Counted from the first letter of the stretch, positions 27,228 through 35,084 are shown. The stretch is 64,000 bases of DNA from Oscillibacter sp. (GCA_022791135.1 JAAVYM010000072.1:1-64000), one strand, 5' to 3'. Numbers and translations: made by a program. Notes: generated by a model not told the origin, from the sequence alone.

Positions 27228-28106
27228 ATGGACTATCCGGGATGGGAGCTGAAGCGGCAGCGGGCCGCGCTGGCGGCGCTGCTGCTGGGCGGCGGGGCGG
27301 CAGAGGGGGACACGGGTCCCCAGGGTCCGGTACAGCGGAGTCCGGCAGAGGACTCTGCCCAGGCGGTGCGGAAAACCGGCATGGGACAGGCTGCCGTTTG
27401 GGACCAAGAGAGGGTCCCAGAGGAGGGGACGGGTCCCCGGATGGTGGCCCACCGCGCCGGGGGGGATTCTAGCCACCGTAGAGATACAAGGCTGCCGCCG
27501 AGCGCCTGGGAGGAAATTCTGGGCGCGGAGGCTGCGGCGGAGGTCCTGGAGCGCAAGAGCTGGGGCGCGGAGTTCCCTGAACCAGCAGGAGGCGGCAGGG
27601 ACGGGCAAGGTGCGGCAGGTAAATTCCCCGGCAGAGGGAGCCGTGCGCCGGAGGCGGGCCGGAGCGGCTCCGGCAGGGGCGGCGGACAGGCCGCAGGCGA
27701 CGCTGCGGCGGGACGGCGGGCGGAAAGAGAACTGGATGACGTTCTTCTTGCGCGAGCGGCCGGAGAGGCAATGGCCGGGGAAACCATTGCCGGAGCATCT
27801 GTGGGCGGGGAGGCGGCCTTCGCCCGGGCTTTCCACGGCGGGGAGGCCGCCGGGAAAAACAATAACGCCGCCGCCAGGGACCCGCTGCGGGCGGCGCAGT
27901 TTCGCAGCAGCAGCGGGAAAGCGGTACAAGCGCCGGGGCAGGACGGGCTGCCGGTCTTCCAGAGTCTGGAACTGACCGGAGGGACTGGACCCTGGAGTGC
28001 AGGCCGCTACGCCGGGGAAGCAAAGACCGAGGACGGCGCAAGAGCGCTGTCCAGAGCGGTCCAGCGGGATGCCAGGCGTTATGACGGCGGCTTTACGATA
28101 TATTGA
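27228..28106 (+). CDS. Gly/Ala/Arg-rich protein in the tape-measure position, unknown function
   Basis: 292 residues from ATG 27228 (GGGGGGAG 8 bases upstream); GTG at 27219 is an alternative. A short helical N-terminus (WELKRQRAALAALLL) and a conserved-looking C-terminus (ALSRAVQRDARRYDGGFTIY) flank a long low-complexity stretch rich in Gly, Ala, Arg, Glu and Pro, probably disordered. PBSX-like modules normally have a tape-measure gene of more than 1000 residues here; none is present. It may be a reduced tape measure, a scaffold or an unrelated insert. Confidence 0.6.
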   Translation: MDYPGWELKRQRAALAALLLGGGAAEGDTGPQGPVQRSPAEDSAQAVRKTGMGQAAVWDQERVPEEGTGPRMVAHRAGGDSSHRRDTRLPPSAWEEILGAEAAAEVLERKSWGAEFPEPAGGGRDGQGAAGKFPGRGSRAPEAGRSGSGRGGGQAAGDAAAGRRAERELDDVLLARAAGEAMAGETIAGASVGGEAAFARAFHGGEAAGKNNNAAARDPLRAAQFRSSSGKAVQAPGQDGLPVFQSLELTGGTGPWSAGRYAGEAKTEDGARALSRAVQRDARRYDGGFTIY

Positions 28107-28113
28107 TGGATTC

Positions 28114-28140
28114 GCCCGCCGGAGCGGCGCTCCGGCGGGC
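28114..28140. other. Very strong intercistronic hairpin inside the tail operon
   Basis: GCCCGCCGGAGC, three bases, then the exact reverse complement. No T-tract, so more likely an mRNA stability or processing element than a terminator. Confidence 0.65.
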
Positions 28141-28163
28141 GGGTCAAGAAGGGGGGATCGGGC

Positions 28164-28742
28164 GTGCGGCTGACGCCTATGCGGTTTAAGGATTTTACGT
28201 GGCCTCACAACCCGGAGGTTTATACGGTGGAGCACCGGCGGCGGATCGCCGTTCACCAGGTGCCCTTTGGGCGGTGCGTTATGCAGGAGCTGGGCGGCTC
28301 CTACCGGGTGCTGAAGGGGGAGGGCACTTTCGTGGGGGCGGACGCCTATACGCAGTTCCGGCGGCTGGCCGGGGTCTTTCAGGAGGATGGGGCGGGATTA
28401 CTGGTTCACCCGGTCTGGCCGGCTGAACGGGCCTATTTCGCCTCGCTGGAGATGGTGGAGGAGCCGCTGCCGGATTTCGTGCGCTACCGCTTTGAGTTCT
28501 GGGAGGACTGGAGCGGCTATAACGACGGATGGGCGGAGATTCCGGCGGAGAACGGCGACGGCTCCGGCGGGACTGCCGCCGGAGCCGGGCAGACGGAACG
28601 GGCGCACACCGTCCGGAAAGGGGACACCCTCTGGGGAATTGCCAAGCAGTACGGCGTGGAGCTGGCCGAGCTGCTCCGGGCGAACCCCGGAATCAAAAAT
28701 CCAAATCTCATTTATCCCGGAGAGGCGGTGCGGATTCCATGA
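28164..28742 (+). CDS. LysM-domain tail protein (XkdP-like)
   Basis: 192 residues, GTG start after AAGGGGGG. The N-terminal ~120 residues form a baseplate-hub adaptor domain as in XkdP/gp53-like proteins. A linker rich in Gly/Ala leads to a C-terminal LysM domain (AHTVRKGDTLWGIAKQYGVELAELLRANPGI, residues ~147-191) that can bind peptidoglycan-like glycan. Connects tail tube and baseplate. Ends in an ATGA overlap with the next gene. Confidence 0.9.
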   Translation: MRLTPMRFKDFTWPHNPEVYTVEHRRRIAVHQVPFGRCVMQELGGSYRVLKGEGTFVGADAYTQFRRLAGVFQEDGAGLLVHPVWPAERAYFASLEMVEEPLPDFVRYRFEFWEDWSGYNDGWAEIPAENGDGSGGTAAGAGQTERAHTVRKGDTLWGIAKQYGVELAELLRANPGIKNPNLIYPGEAVRIP

Positions 28743-29680
28743 CGGGCCGGATTTACACAGCGGACCATCAGGTCTATGAGCTGCCGGCGCTGCTGAGCTG
28801 GCAGATTACGCACACGGGCACCGTGCCCTGCGACAGCTTCTCCGTCTCCTTCCTCTACCGGAGGGAAATGGCCCCGGCGCTGCGCATGGCTGCGGGCTTC
28901 ACCGCGGCGGAAAACGGGGCGGTGATGCTCCGGGGCATCGTGGACGAATACACCGTGGAGCTGGACGGCGGCGGTCTGACCGCCTCCATCACCGGGCGGG
29001 GCTACGCCGCCCGGCTGCTGGACAACGAGTCCCGGCCCGTCACCTATCAGGCCGCCACGCTGACGGAAATCTTAAGCAACCACGCCGAACCTTATGGCCT
29101 AACCTGCCGGGCGGCGTCCGAAATCCGGGCCAGCTCCGCCTACACCGTGGCGGCGGGCGCCAGCCAGTGGAAGGCCGTGGAGGGTTTTTGCCGGACCTAT
29201 GGGGGCTTCTCTCCCCGGTTCAGCCGGGAGGGGGAGCTGCTGGCCAGGCCGGAAACCCCCGGGCGAACCCTCTCCCTGGGCGAGAAGGACCCGGTGCTGC
29301 GCTGCGTCCTGCGGGAGGACTACTATGGCGTGGTGACGGAGGCCCTGGTCATCGACAAGACCCGCAACCGCTCCTTCTCCGTGAAAAACCAGGACAGGAT
29401 CCGCCGGGGCGGTCAGTGCCGCCGGGTGGTCTACACGCCGGGCCAGAGCACCTGGGCCGCTATGCGTTACACGGGGGAATACCAAATTCAGCGCTCCCAG
29501 GAGGACGCCTGGACTGTGGAAATCACACTGCCCGGGAGCTTTCTGGCCTTTCCGGGGGACCGCGCGGCCCTCCGGCTGGATCGGATGGGACTGGACGGTA
29601 CCTTTCGGGTGGCGGAGGCTGAGAACCGATTTGACGGACAAAACGGAGCCACGGCGGCTCTGACGCTGAAGCCCCTTTGA
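28739..29680 (+). CDS. Tail hub protein (XkdQ/gpD-like)
   Basis: 313 residues starting in the ATGA overlap. Has the hub pattern of XkdQ-type proteins: beta-rich N-terminus, VDEYTVELDGGGLTASITGRGYAARLLDNE, YQAATLTEILSNHAEPYGL, and AGASQWKAVEGFCRTYGGFSPRFSREGELL. Forms the trimeric baseplate hub. Confidence 0.82.
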   Translation: MTGRIYTADHQVYELPALLSWQITHTGTVPCDSFSVSFLYRREMAPALRMAAGFTAAENGAVMLRGIVDEYTVELDGGGLTASITGRGYAARLLDNESRPVTYQAATLTEILSNHAEPYGLTCRAASEIRASSAYTVAAGASQWKAVEGFCRTYGGFSPRFSREGELLARPETPGRTLSLGEKDPVLRCVLREDYYGVVTEALVIDKTRNRSFSVKNQDRIRRGGQCRRVVYTPGQSTWAAMRYTGEYQIQRSQEDAWTVEITLPGSFLAFPGDRAALRLDRMGLDGTFRVAEAENRFDGQNGATAALTLKPL

Positions 29681-29705
29681 ATGCGGGGAAATGGAGGAAA
29701 TATCA

Positions 29706-30101
29706 ATGTGGCTTTCAAAACAGATGAAGCCCGCCGGTGCAACGGCGGACGCGGATTTGGGCGTAACCACCATTGCCGGGGAACGGGTGGGCGTGATTAC
29801 CCGGGGGGAGGTCCGGGACCTGCCGGTATACGGACCCGGGGGATATTTATGGACGCCGGACAGCGGAACGGCGGTACTGGTCATCAAGGGCGGACCCGGC
29901 GGCGAGGAGCAGTGCGTGGCCGGGGCGCGGCCCGCCAAGGCGCCGGTGAGCCTCCGGCCCGGAGAAGTCTATCTCTATGGCCCCGGCGGAAATTCCATCT
30001 ACCTCCGGCAGGACGGCAGCGTGGAAATCCAGGGCGGGAAGGTGTCCATCTCCGGCGAGCTGGCTGTGAATGGGAAGCCCTACCAGCCCTGTGAATGCTG
30101 A
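29706..30101 (+). CDS. Baseplate spike/gpV-like protein
   Basis: 131 residues. ATG at 29706 is preferred to 29691 because GGAGG lies 7 bases before it. The middle has OB-fold character and the end has short repeated beta strands (GNSIYLRQDGSVEIQGGKVSISGELAVNGKPY) like the tip of a spike helix. A piercing spike is plausible; the family match is moderate. Confidence 0.6.
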   Translation: MWLSKQMKPAGATADADLGVTTIAGERVGVITRGEVRDLPVYGPGGYLWTPDSGTAVLVIKGGPGGEEQCVAGARPAKAPVSLRPGEVYLYGPGGNSIYLRQDGSVEIQGGKVSISGELAVNGKPYQPCEC

Positions 30102-30117
30102 CAAAGGAGGATGCTCA

Positions 30118-30468
30118 GTGGAACTGGAGCTGAGAGAGGGAGACTATGTGGCCGACAGCGCAGGCGGGCTGAAGCGCGTCCGCGGACGGGAGGCTCTGCT
30201 GCAGCGGGTTCTCTTCCGCCTGACCGCCCGGCGGGGGGCCTTCCCCTTCTGGGAGAGCCTGGGGAGCCGGCTGTGGGAGCTGGGCAGCGTCCCCGCGGCG
30301 GGGCGCAGGGCCGCCGCCCGGCAATACGTGGCCGAGGCCCTGGCGGAGGAGCCGGTGACGGTGGAGGACGTGACGCTGGAACCGGGCCGGGATAACACGG
30401 CGGCGGTAAGTGCTTTCCTCCGCTATGAGGGGGAGCCACTGCCGGTGACGGTAGAGGTTTTGCTATAG
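30118..30468 (+). CDS. Baseplate wedge protein (XkdS/gp25-like)
   Basis: 116 residues, GTG start after AAAGGAGG (7-base spacing). The pattern RVLFRLTARRGAFPFWESLGSRLWELG followed by VAEALAEEPVTVEDVTLEPG is that of gp25/DUF2634-like wedge proteins. Recruits the baseplate J protein encoded next. Confidence 0.8.
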   Translation: MELELREGDYVADSAGGLKRVRGREALLQRVLFRLTARRGAFPFWESLGSRLWELGSVPAAGRRAAARQYVAEALAEEPVTVEDVTLEPGRDNTAAVSAFLRYEGEPLPVTVEVLL

Positions 30469-30480
30469 GGGGAGAGAAGA

Positions 30481-31542
30481 TTGCGGAGTATTGAAACCAT
30501 TTACGAGGAAATGCTGGCCCGCTTCGCGGAGCGGGCCGGTTTTGCGCCGGAGGCGGGCTGCGATCTGGCCGTCCGGCTGTGGGCGGCCGCAGCGGAGCTT
30601 CAGGCCCTGGAGGCCCAGGCCGAGTGGGTGCTGGACCAGAGCTTCCCTCAGACAGCCCAGGGAATTTACCTGGACCGCCACGGGACTATGCGGGGCCTGA
30701 AGCGCCTGCCCGCCACCCGGGCTGCAGGGACGCTGCGCTTTTCTATCGAATCCGCGGCGGCAATGGACCTCGTCATCCAGGCCGGAACCGTGTGCATGAC
30801 GGCGGGGGAGGTCCGGGTTCGGACCACCGGGGAGACCGTGATTGCCGCCGGGGAGCTGTACGCCGACGCCCCCGCCGAGGCGGTGGAGCCTGGGGCGGCG
30901 GGAAACCTGCCACCGGGGGCCGTAGCGTTTTTGACAGCCTGCCCTGTGGCCGTGACGGCGGTGACAAACCCGGGGGCCTTCACCGGCGGCAGCGACAGCG
31001 AGGACGACTCGTCCTTCCGCGCCCGCATCCTGGAGAGCTACCAGCGCCTGCCCAACGGTGCCAACACGGCTTGGTATGAGACCACCGCCATGAGCTATCC
31101 CGGCGTAACCGCCGCCAAGGCCGTGGGCCGGGCCGAGGGGCCAGGCACGGTGCACGTATACGTCACCGGCGAGAAGGGCCTGCCGGACACGGCGCTGCTG
31201 GAGGGGCTGGAGGCCGAGTTCCAGGAAAAGCGAGAAATCGCCGTGACGGTGACAGTGCTGGCTCCCACCACCAAAACAGTGAATGTGGCCGTGGCCGTGG
31301 CTCCCAAGGAGGGGGCTGACAAGGACGCCGTGCTGGAATCCGCCAGGCAGGCTATCGCCGGGTTCTTCGGCGGGCGATTGCTGGGCCGGGCCGTGCTTCT
31401 GGCGGAGCTGGGAAACCGGCTCTACGATCTGGAGGGCGTGGCAAATTACCGCTTCGCCTCCCCAGCGGCGGATCTCCCCGCCGACAGCACCGTGCTGCCG
31501 GTGTTGGGCACGCTGGAGGTCACGGAGCTGGCGGAGGTGTAG
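30481..31542 (+). CDS. Baseplate J-like protein (XkdT-like)
   Basis: 353 residues, TTG start with GGGGAGAG upstream. The N-terminus (SIETIYEEMLARFAERAG), DQSFPQTAQGIYLDRHGTMRGLKR and GSDSEDDSSFRARILESYQRLPNGANTAWYE are hallmarks of baseplate J/gp47 family proteins. Forms wedge arms with the preceding and following products. Confidence 0.92.
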   Translation: MRSIETIYEEMLARFAERAGFAPEAGCDLAVRLWAAAAELQALEAQAEWVLDQSFPQTAQGIYLDRHGTMRGLKRLPATRAAGTLRFSIESAAAMDLVIQAGTVCMTAGEVRVRTTGETVIAAGELYADAPAEAVEPGAAGNLPPGAVAFLTACPVAVTAVTNPGAFTGGSDSEDDSSFRARILESYQRLPNGANTAWYETTAMSYPGVTAAKAVGRAEGPGTVHVYVTGEKGLPDTALLEGLEAEFQEKREIAVTVTVLAPTTKTVNVAVAVAPKEGADKDAVLESARQAIAGFFGGRLLGRAVLLAELGNRLYDLEGVANYRFASPAADLPADSTVLPVLGTLEVTELAEV

Positions 31543-31543
31543 C

Positions 31544-32125
31544 GTGTACGAGGAATATTTAAAGGCGCTGCTGGCCCCGCTGGGGGTCTACCGCCTGGAC
31601 AAAGACTCCCTCAGCGGCGCGGAGCTTTACGCCCTGGGCGGGGAGATGGACCTCGCCGCAGAGCGCCTGGAGGACGTGGAACGGGAGTCTGTCACCGCCA
31701 CGGCGGAGGGCGAGGGCCTGCGCCGCCGGGAGGCGCTGTTCCTCCGCCGTCCCGCCTCCACCACGCTGCAAGAGCGCAGGGACGCCATTGCGGCCCTCCT
31801 GCAAATCGACGGCGACAGCCTGACACCCGAGGCCATCAACCGCACCATCAGCGGCTGCGGCATTCGGGCCAGGGCCATTGAGACGGGAACAAACCAGGTC
31901 CGGGTCGAATTCCCCGGAACGGCGGGCGTGCCCCGGGACTTTGACCAGATTCAGCGCATCATCCTGGACATCCTCCCCTGCCACCTGGGCGTGGAGTTCC
32001 ACCTGCGCTACCTCACCTGGGAGGCGTGCCACCGGGCGGAATACACCTGGGCCTTTGTGGAGGAACAATCCTACACCTGGGAGACGCTTCCCCTGGCAAT
32101 CCCGCCGGAAGAGGAGTCTTTATAA
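31544..32125 (+). CDS. DUF2313 baseplate protein (XkdU/YmfQ-like)
   Basis: 193 residues, GTG start one base after the baseplate J stop, with GGAGG in the end of that gene. DUF2313 pattern: YLKALLAPLGVYRLDK, LEDVERESVTATAEGEGLRRREALF, and IILDILPCHLGVEFHLRYLTW. Last structural gene. Tail-fibre, lysis and integration genes that would normally follow are absent; a strong terminator comes next. Confidence 0.88.
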   Translation: MYEEYLKALLAPLGVYRLDKDSLSGAELYALGGEMDLAAERLEDVERESVTATAEGEGLRRREALFLRRPASTTLQERRDAIAALLQIDGDSLTPEAINRTISGCGIRARAIETGTNQVRVEFPGTAGVPRDFDQIQRIILDILPCHLGVEFHLRYLTWEACHRAEYTWAFVEEQSYTWETLPLAIPPEEESL

Positions 32126-32131
32126 TAATCA

Positions 32132-32165
32132 AGGAGGCTGGCCAATATGGCCAGCCTCCTAATGC
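32132..32165. terminator. Terminator closing the phage-like cluster
   Basis: AGGAGGCTGGCC, five bases, exact reverse complement, then AATGCTTTT. It lies between convergent genes and touches the stop of the minus-strand gene. Confidence 0.85.
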
Positions 32166-32377
32166 TTTTCCTCCACCGAGCCACGCTCCAGCTCGGCTTC
32201 GATAAGATGGTTCGCGATTTCAAGGGCCTTTATCCGCCGGACGGCCAGGGTAATCTGGGATCGATATTTTTCCGGGTCCGGCTTCGCCCGAAGCGTCTCA
32301 ACAGCCCTTTGCAGCTTATGCAAGGTGGAGCCGATCTGCCGCCTCGCCTCCGTCAGTTCCTCCGCCGAATATTCCAT
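32159..32377 (-). CDS. Small helical protein of unknown function
   Basis: 72 residues from ATG 32377 (MEYSAEELTEARRQIGS), with AGGAGG just upstream. Strongly helical and charged: STLHKLQRAVETLRAK then LAVRRIKALEIANHLIEAELE. No domain recognised. It lies between the phage-like terminator and three tRNA-Leu genes and could be an attachment-site neighbour or an ordinary housekeeping gene. Confidence 0.6.
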   Translation of the reverse strand: MEYSAEELTEARRQIGSTLHKLQRAVETLRAKPDPEKYRSQITLAVRRIKALEIANHLIEAELERGSVEEKH

Positions 32378-32464
32378 CATGCCTCCTGTCTTCCCGGGCC
32401 GCCGCGTCGCATCCCCCGTCCTCTCGGCCCCGAGTTCAGCGAAGCGAGTCGGGGCCGAAAGCGA

Positions 32465-32527
32465 AGAAATTCCCACTGGAGTGCAGTTTTCGGCAAAGCC
32501 GGAAACGGAACGGTAGTGGAAATTTCT
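32465..32527. repeat. Palindromic repeat family, copy A
   Basis: 63 bp with ends AGAAATTCCCACT and AGTGGAAATTTCT. It adjoins the 3' end of tRNA-Leu and resembles copies at 42053 and 54022. Confidence 0.65.
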
Positions 32528-32532
32528 GAGCT

Positions 32533-32620
32533 GGTGCGCGAGGCGGGACTTGAACCCGCACGTCCGTAAAGGACACTAGAACCTGAATCTAGCGAGTCTG
32601 CCAATTCCACCACTCGCGCG
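32533..32620 (-). tRNA. tRNA-Leu (CAG), copy 1
   Basis: Minus strand folds as a class II tRNA: acceptor GCGCGAG/CTCGCGC, anticodon stem CTAGA-TTCAGGT-TCTAG giving anticodon CAG, long variable arm, T-loop GTTCAAGTC, encoded CCA. Confidence 0.95.
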
Positions 32621-32692
32621 CATCCATATGAACTTTTGCCTTCCAGACGGATGAATCCGGGTCCCGCCCCGTGGGAGACGGGACCCTCATCC

Positions 32693-32780
32693 TGGTGCGC
32701 GAGGCGGGACTTGAACCCGCACGTCCGTAAAGGACACTAGAACCTGAATCTAGCGAGTCTGCCAATTCCACCACTCGCGC
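32693..32780 (-). tRNA. tRNA-Leu (CAG), copy 2
   Basis: Identical to the neighbouring copy across the whole gene, including CCA. The spacer holds a GGGTCCCG/CGGGACCC hairpin. Confidence 0.95.
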
Positions 32781-32811
32781 ATGGTGTTGAACATCCTCTC
32801 TGGAAGGACGG

Positions 32812-32897
32812 TGGTGCGGCTGACGGGACTTGAACCCACACGTCGATTTGACACCAGCACCTCAAGCTGGCCTGTCTACCAGTTCCAGCACAGCCGC
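32812..32897 (-). tRNA. tRNA-Leu (GAG)
   Basis: Acceptor GCGGCTG/CAGCCGC, anticodon stem CCAGC-TTGAGGT-GCTGG giving anticodon GAG, long variable arm, encoded CCA. First of the three to be transcribed. Confidence 0.95.
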
Positions 32898-32930
32898 GTA
32901 AAAACATCCCCCAGAAAAGACTGCGTGCTT

Positions 32931-32959
32931 ATTATAGCCAGAACCGCCCCCGTTGTCAA
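32931..32959 (-). promoter_or_regulatory. Consensus promoter of the tRNA-Leu array
   Basis: TTGACA, 17 bases, TATAAT: full consensus, 34 bases before the first tRNA. Confidence 0.92.
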
Positions 32960-33005
32960 CACCCATTTTCGCTTTTTCCCGAAATTTTTCCTCCCGGGCG
33001 CCTGT

Positions 33006-33036
33006 GTCCCCCTCTCCGCCTGGCGGAGAGGGGGAC
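33006..33036 (-). terminator. Hairpin after the sirtuin gene
   Basis: GTCCCCCTCTCCGC, three bases, exact reverse complement, 7 bases beyond the stop codon. It lacks a T-tract. Confidence 0.6.
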
Positions 33037-33042
33037 GTCTCA

Positions 33043-33759
33043 TTACAACTGTGCCATCACCTCGCCGATGGGTTCCGTGATTACCAGCCCGGCGTCCAGA
33101 TCCCGGGCCACCGCGGATCGATTGATGAGGACCAGCCGCTCTCCCCGGTAGTAGTTGATCAGCCCAGCGGCAGGGTAGACGTTCAGAGAGGTTCCGCCAA
33201 TGACGAGCAAGTCCGCCTGACCAATGGCACGCACAGCGTCGGACATGGTGCCCTGGTCCAGCCCCTCTTCATAGAGCACCACGTCCGGCTTGATAATCCC
33301 GCCGCAGCTGCACCGGGGAATCCCGGAGGAGTGGAGAATGGCGTCCAGCCCGTAGAACTTTCTGCACCTCTCGCAATAGTTGCGGTGGACGCTACCGTGG
33401 AGTTCGCAGACGTGCTTGCTGCCGGCGGCCTGGTGGAGGCCGTCGATATTCTGGGTGACGACGGCGGTCAGCTTCCCCGCCGCCTCCCACTGCGCCAGCT
33501 TTCTGTGGGCGGCGTTGGGCTTGGCCTCCGGAGCCAGCATCTTTGCCCGGTAAAAGCGGAAAAACTCTTCGGGGTTGCTTTTGTAAAAAGTATGGCTTAA
33601 AATGACCTCGGGCGGATACTGCCACTCCTGGTGGTAAAGCCCACCGGTGGATCGGAAATCCGGGATGCCGGACTCCGTGCTGACCCCCGCTCCGCCGAAG
33701 AACACGATGCGGCTGGACGCCTCTACCCACTCCTTCAGCGTTCCGACTGCTTCCGTCAT
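33043..33759 (-). CDS. cobB: NAD-dependent protein deacylase (Sir2 family)
   Basis: 238-residue sirtuin that removes acyl groups from lysine using NAD. NAD-site motif GGAGVSTESGIPDFRS is at about residues 22-37; TQNIDGLHQAAGS; catalytic His in ELHGSVH; zinc cysteines CERCRKF and CSCGG; GTSLNVYPAAGL. Start supported by GGGAGGG upstream. A stand-alone gene with a terminal hairpin. Confidence 0.95.
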   Translation of the reverse strand: MTEAVGTLKEWVEASSRIVFFGGAGVSTESGIPDFRSTGGLYHQEWQYPPEVILSHTFYKSNPEEFFRFYRAKMLAPEAKPNAAHRKLAQWEAAGKLTAVVTQNIDGLHQAAGSKHVCELHGSVHRNYCERCRKFYGLDAILHSSGIPRCSCGGIIKPDVVLYEEGLDQGTMSDAVRAIGQADLLVIGGTSLNVYPAAGLINYYRGERLVLINRSAVARDLDAGLVITEPIGEVMAQL

Positions 33760-33807
33760 AAAAAATCCCTCCCTGCGGTTTATAATAAAATGAAAGGAGA
33801 ATGCGGC

Positions 33808-34143
33808 GTGAATATTCAGATTTTCGGCTCCTCCAAGTGCTTTGACACCAAGAAGGCCCAGCGCTGGTTTAAAGAGCGCCGGATTAAGTTTCAGTACATC
33901 GATCTCCCCTCAAAAGGATTATCCCCCAAAGAGTACCAATCCGTCAAGCAGAAAGTTGGCTTCGAGGCCCTGGTAAACGCAAAATGCCGGGCCTATGAGG
34001 AGCTGTTCATGGCCTATGTCACCCCCGCCGCCCAGGAGGAGAAGCTGCTGGAAAATCCCGTCCTCTTCCAGACCCCCATCGTCCGCAACGGCCGGGAGGC
34101 CACCGTGGGCTACCACCCCGAGGTGTGGGAAACCTGGGAATGA
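33808..34143 (+). CDS. ArsC/Spx-family thioredoxin-fold protein
   Basis: 111 residues. GTG at 33808 is chosen because AAAGGAGA lies 7 bases upstream. It begins with beta strand NIQIFGSSKCFDTKKAQRWFKERRIKFQYIDL, where the Cys is the active-site residue of the arsenate reductase-like family, and ends PIVRNGREATVGYHPEVW. Without a CxxC it is not a typical Spx; arsenate reductase activity is unproven. Confidence 0.82.
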   Translation: MNIQIFGSSKCFDTKKAQRWFKERRIKFQYIDLPSKGLSPKEYQSVKQKVGFEALVNAKCRAYEELFMAYVTPAAQEEKLLENPVLFQTPIVRNGREATVGYHPEVWETWE

Positions 34144-34237
34144 GCTTTCCCGGAAGGAGCGGGAAGAGGGGACCGGGTCCTTCCGCTTCCGCGCCAAAAA
34201 TCTCCGCTCTTTACTCTCTTGGAAAGGTGGTGCGGGC

Positions 34238-35068
34238 ATGACCCGACGGCTCTCACGGGGCATATACCTGCTGGCTCAGCGCTATTTCCGCCACGGGGTG
34301 GGGGTCCAAAGCGCTGCTCTGGCCTTCTACCTGCTGTTTATGATCTTCCCCTTCCTCATTTTCATCAGCGCCCTGTTGGGATTGCTGGACCTGAACGTCA
34401 CGGCCATCCTTCTGGCCCTGGGGGAGTTCCTGCCCCGGGACGTGGTGGACATCATCCGGGCCTATCTCCTTCACGTAGGGGCGAATCCCAGCCCCCAGCT
34501 GCTGTTTTTCGGGCTGTTCTTCTCCATCTGGTTCCCCATGCGGGCCACAAACGCCCTGATGGTCTCCGTTCGGACGGCCTATCACCTGGGTCCTCCCAAG
34601 CGGGCGGTGGTCCACCGGCTGAAGACGCTGCTCTACACCGTGGTCCTGATCTCCGCCATCGCCCTGACGCTGACGCTGATGACCGTGGGGGACCGGCTGC
34701 TGAGCTACGCCGTGGGAAACTTCCGTTTGCCGTTGTTCCTGGCAGAGCTGTGGGCCAGGATGCGCTTTCCGGCGGCGGCGGTGGTGGGCTATTTCGCCCT
34801 GTTCTTCCTCTACGCCCTGGCACAGGACACCCGCCAGCCCTGGCGGAACCTGTGGCCCGGAACCCTGGCGGCCCTGGCGGTCTGGATGGCCCTGAGCTGG
34901 CTGTACGCCATGTACGTAGACAATTTCGCCAACTACTCCCTGCTTTACGGCTCCATCGGCACCGTCGTGGTGCTGATGATCTGGCTGTATATGTCCGCGA
35001 CTGTCCTGATTTTGGGGGCAGAACTGAACGGGACCCTGGTGGCCCTTTGGAAGGAGCGGGAGGGCTGA
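34238..35068 (+). CDS. YihY/BrkB-family membrane protein
   Basis: 276 residues and six predicted membrane helices with family features: YFRHGVGVQSAALAFYLLFMIFPFLIF near the N-terminus, AWLRWP-like region replaced by MRFPAAAVVGYFALFFLYALAQD, PGTLAALAVWMALSWLYAMYV and NYSLLYGSIGTVVVLMIWLYM. Start at 34238 after GGAAAGGTGG. Annotated in other species as ribonuclease BN by an old error. Role unknown. Confidence 0.9.
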   Translation: MTRRLSRGIYLLAQRYFRHGVGVQSAALAFYLLFMIFPFLIFISALLGLLDLNVTAILLALGEFLPRDVVDIIRAYLLHVGANPSPQLLFFGLFFSIWFPMRATNALMVSVRTAYHLGPPKRAVVHRLKTLLYTVVLISAIALTLTLMTVGDRLLSYAVGNFRLPLFLAELWARMRFPAAAVVGYFALFFLYALAQDTRQPWRNLWPGTLAALAVWMALSWLYAMYVDNFANYSLLYGSIGTVVVLMIWLYMSATVLILGAELNGTLVALWKEREG

Positions 35069-35084
35069 ACGCCCTGGAAGGGAC

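Noticed and set aside
19461-32125. Tailocin (headless contractile particle)
   Set aside because: Terminase, portal, protease and capsid genes are present, so the cluster encodes heads. A pure tailocin is therefore not the first choice, though partial loss of function cannot be excluded.
19461-32125. Complete integrated prophage with att sites
   Set aside because: No integrase or excisionase and no direct repeat flanking the cluster was found by eye.
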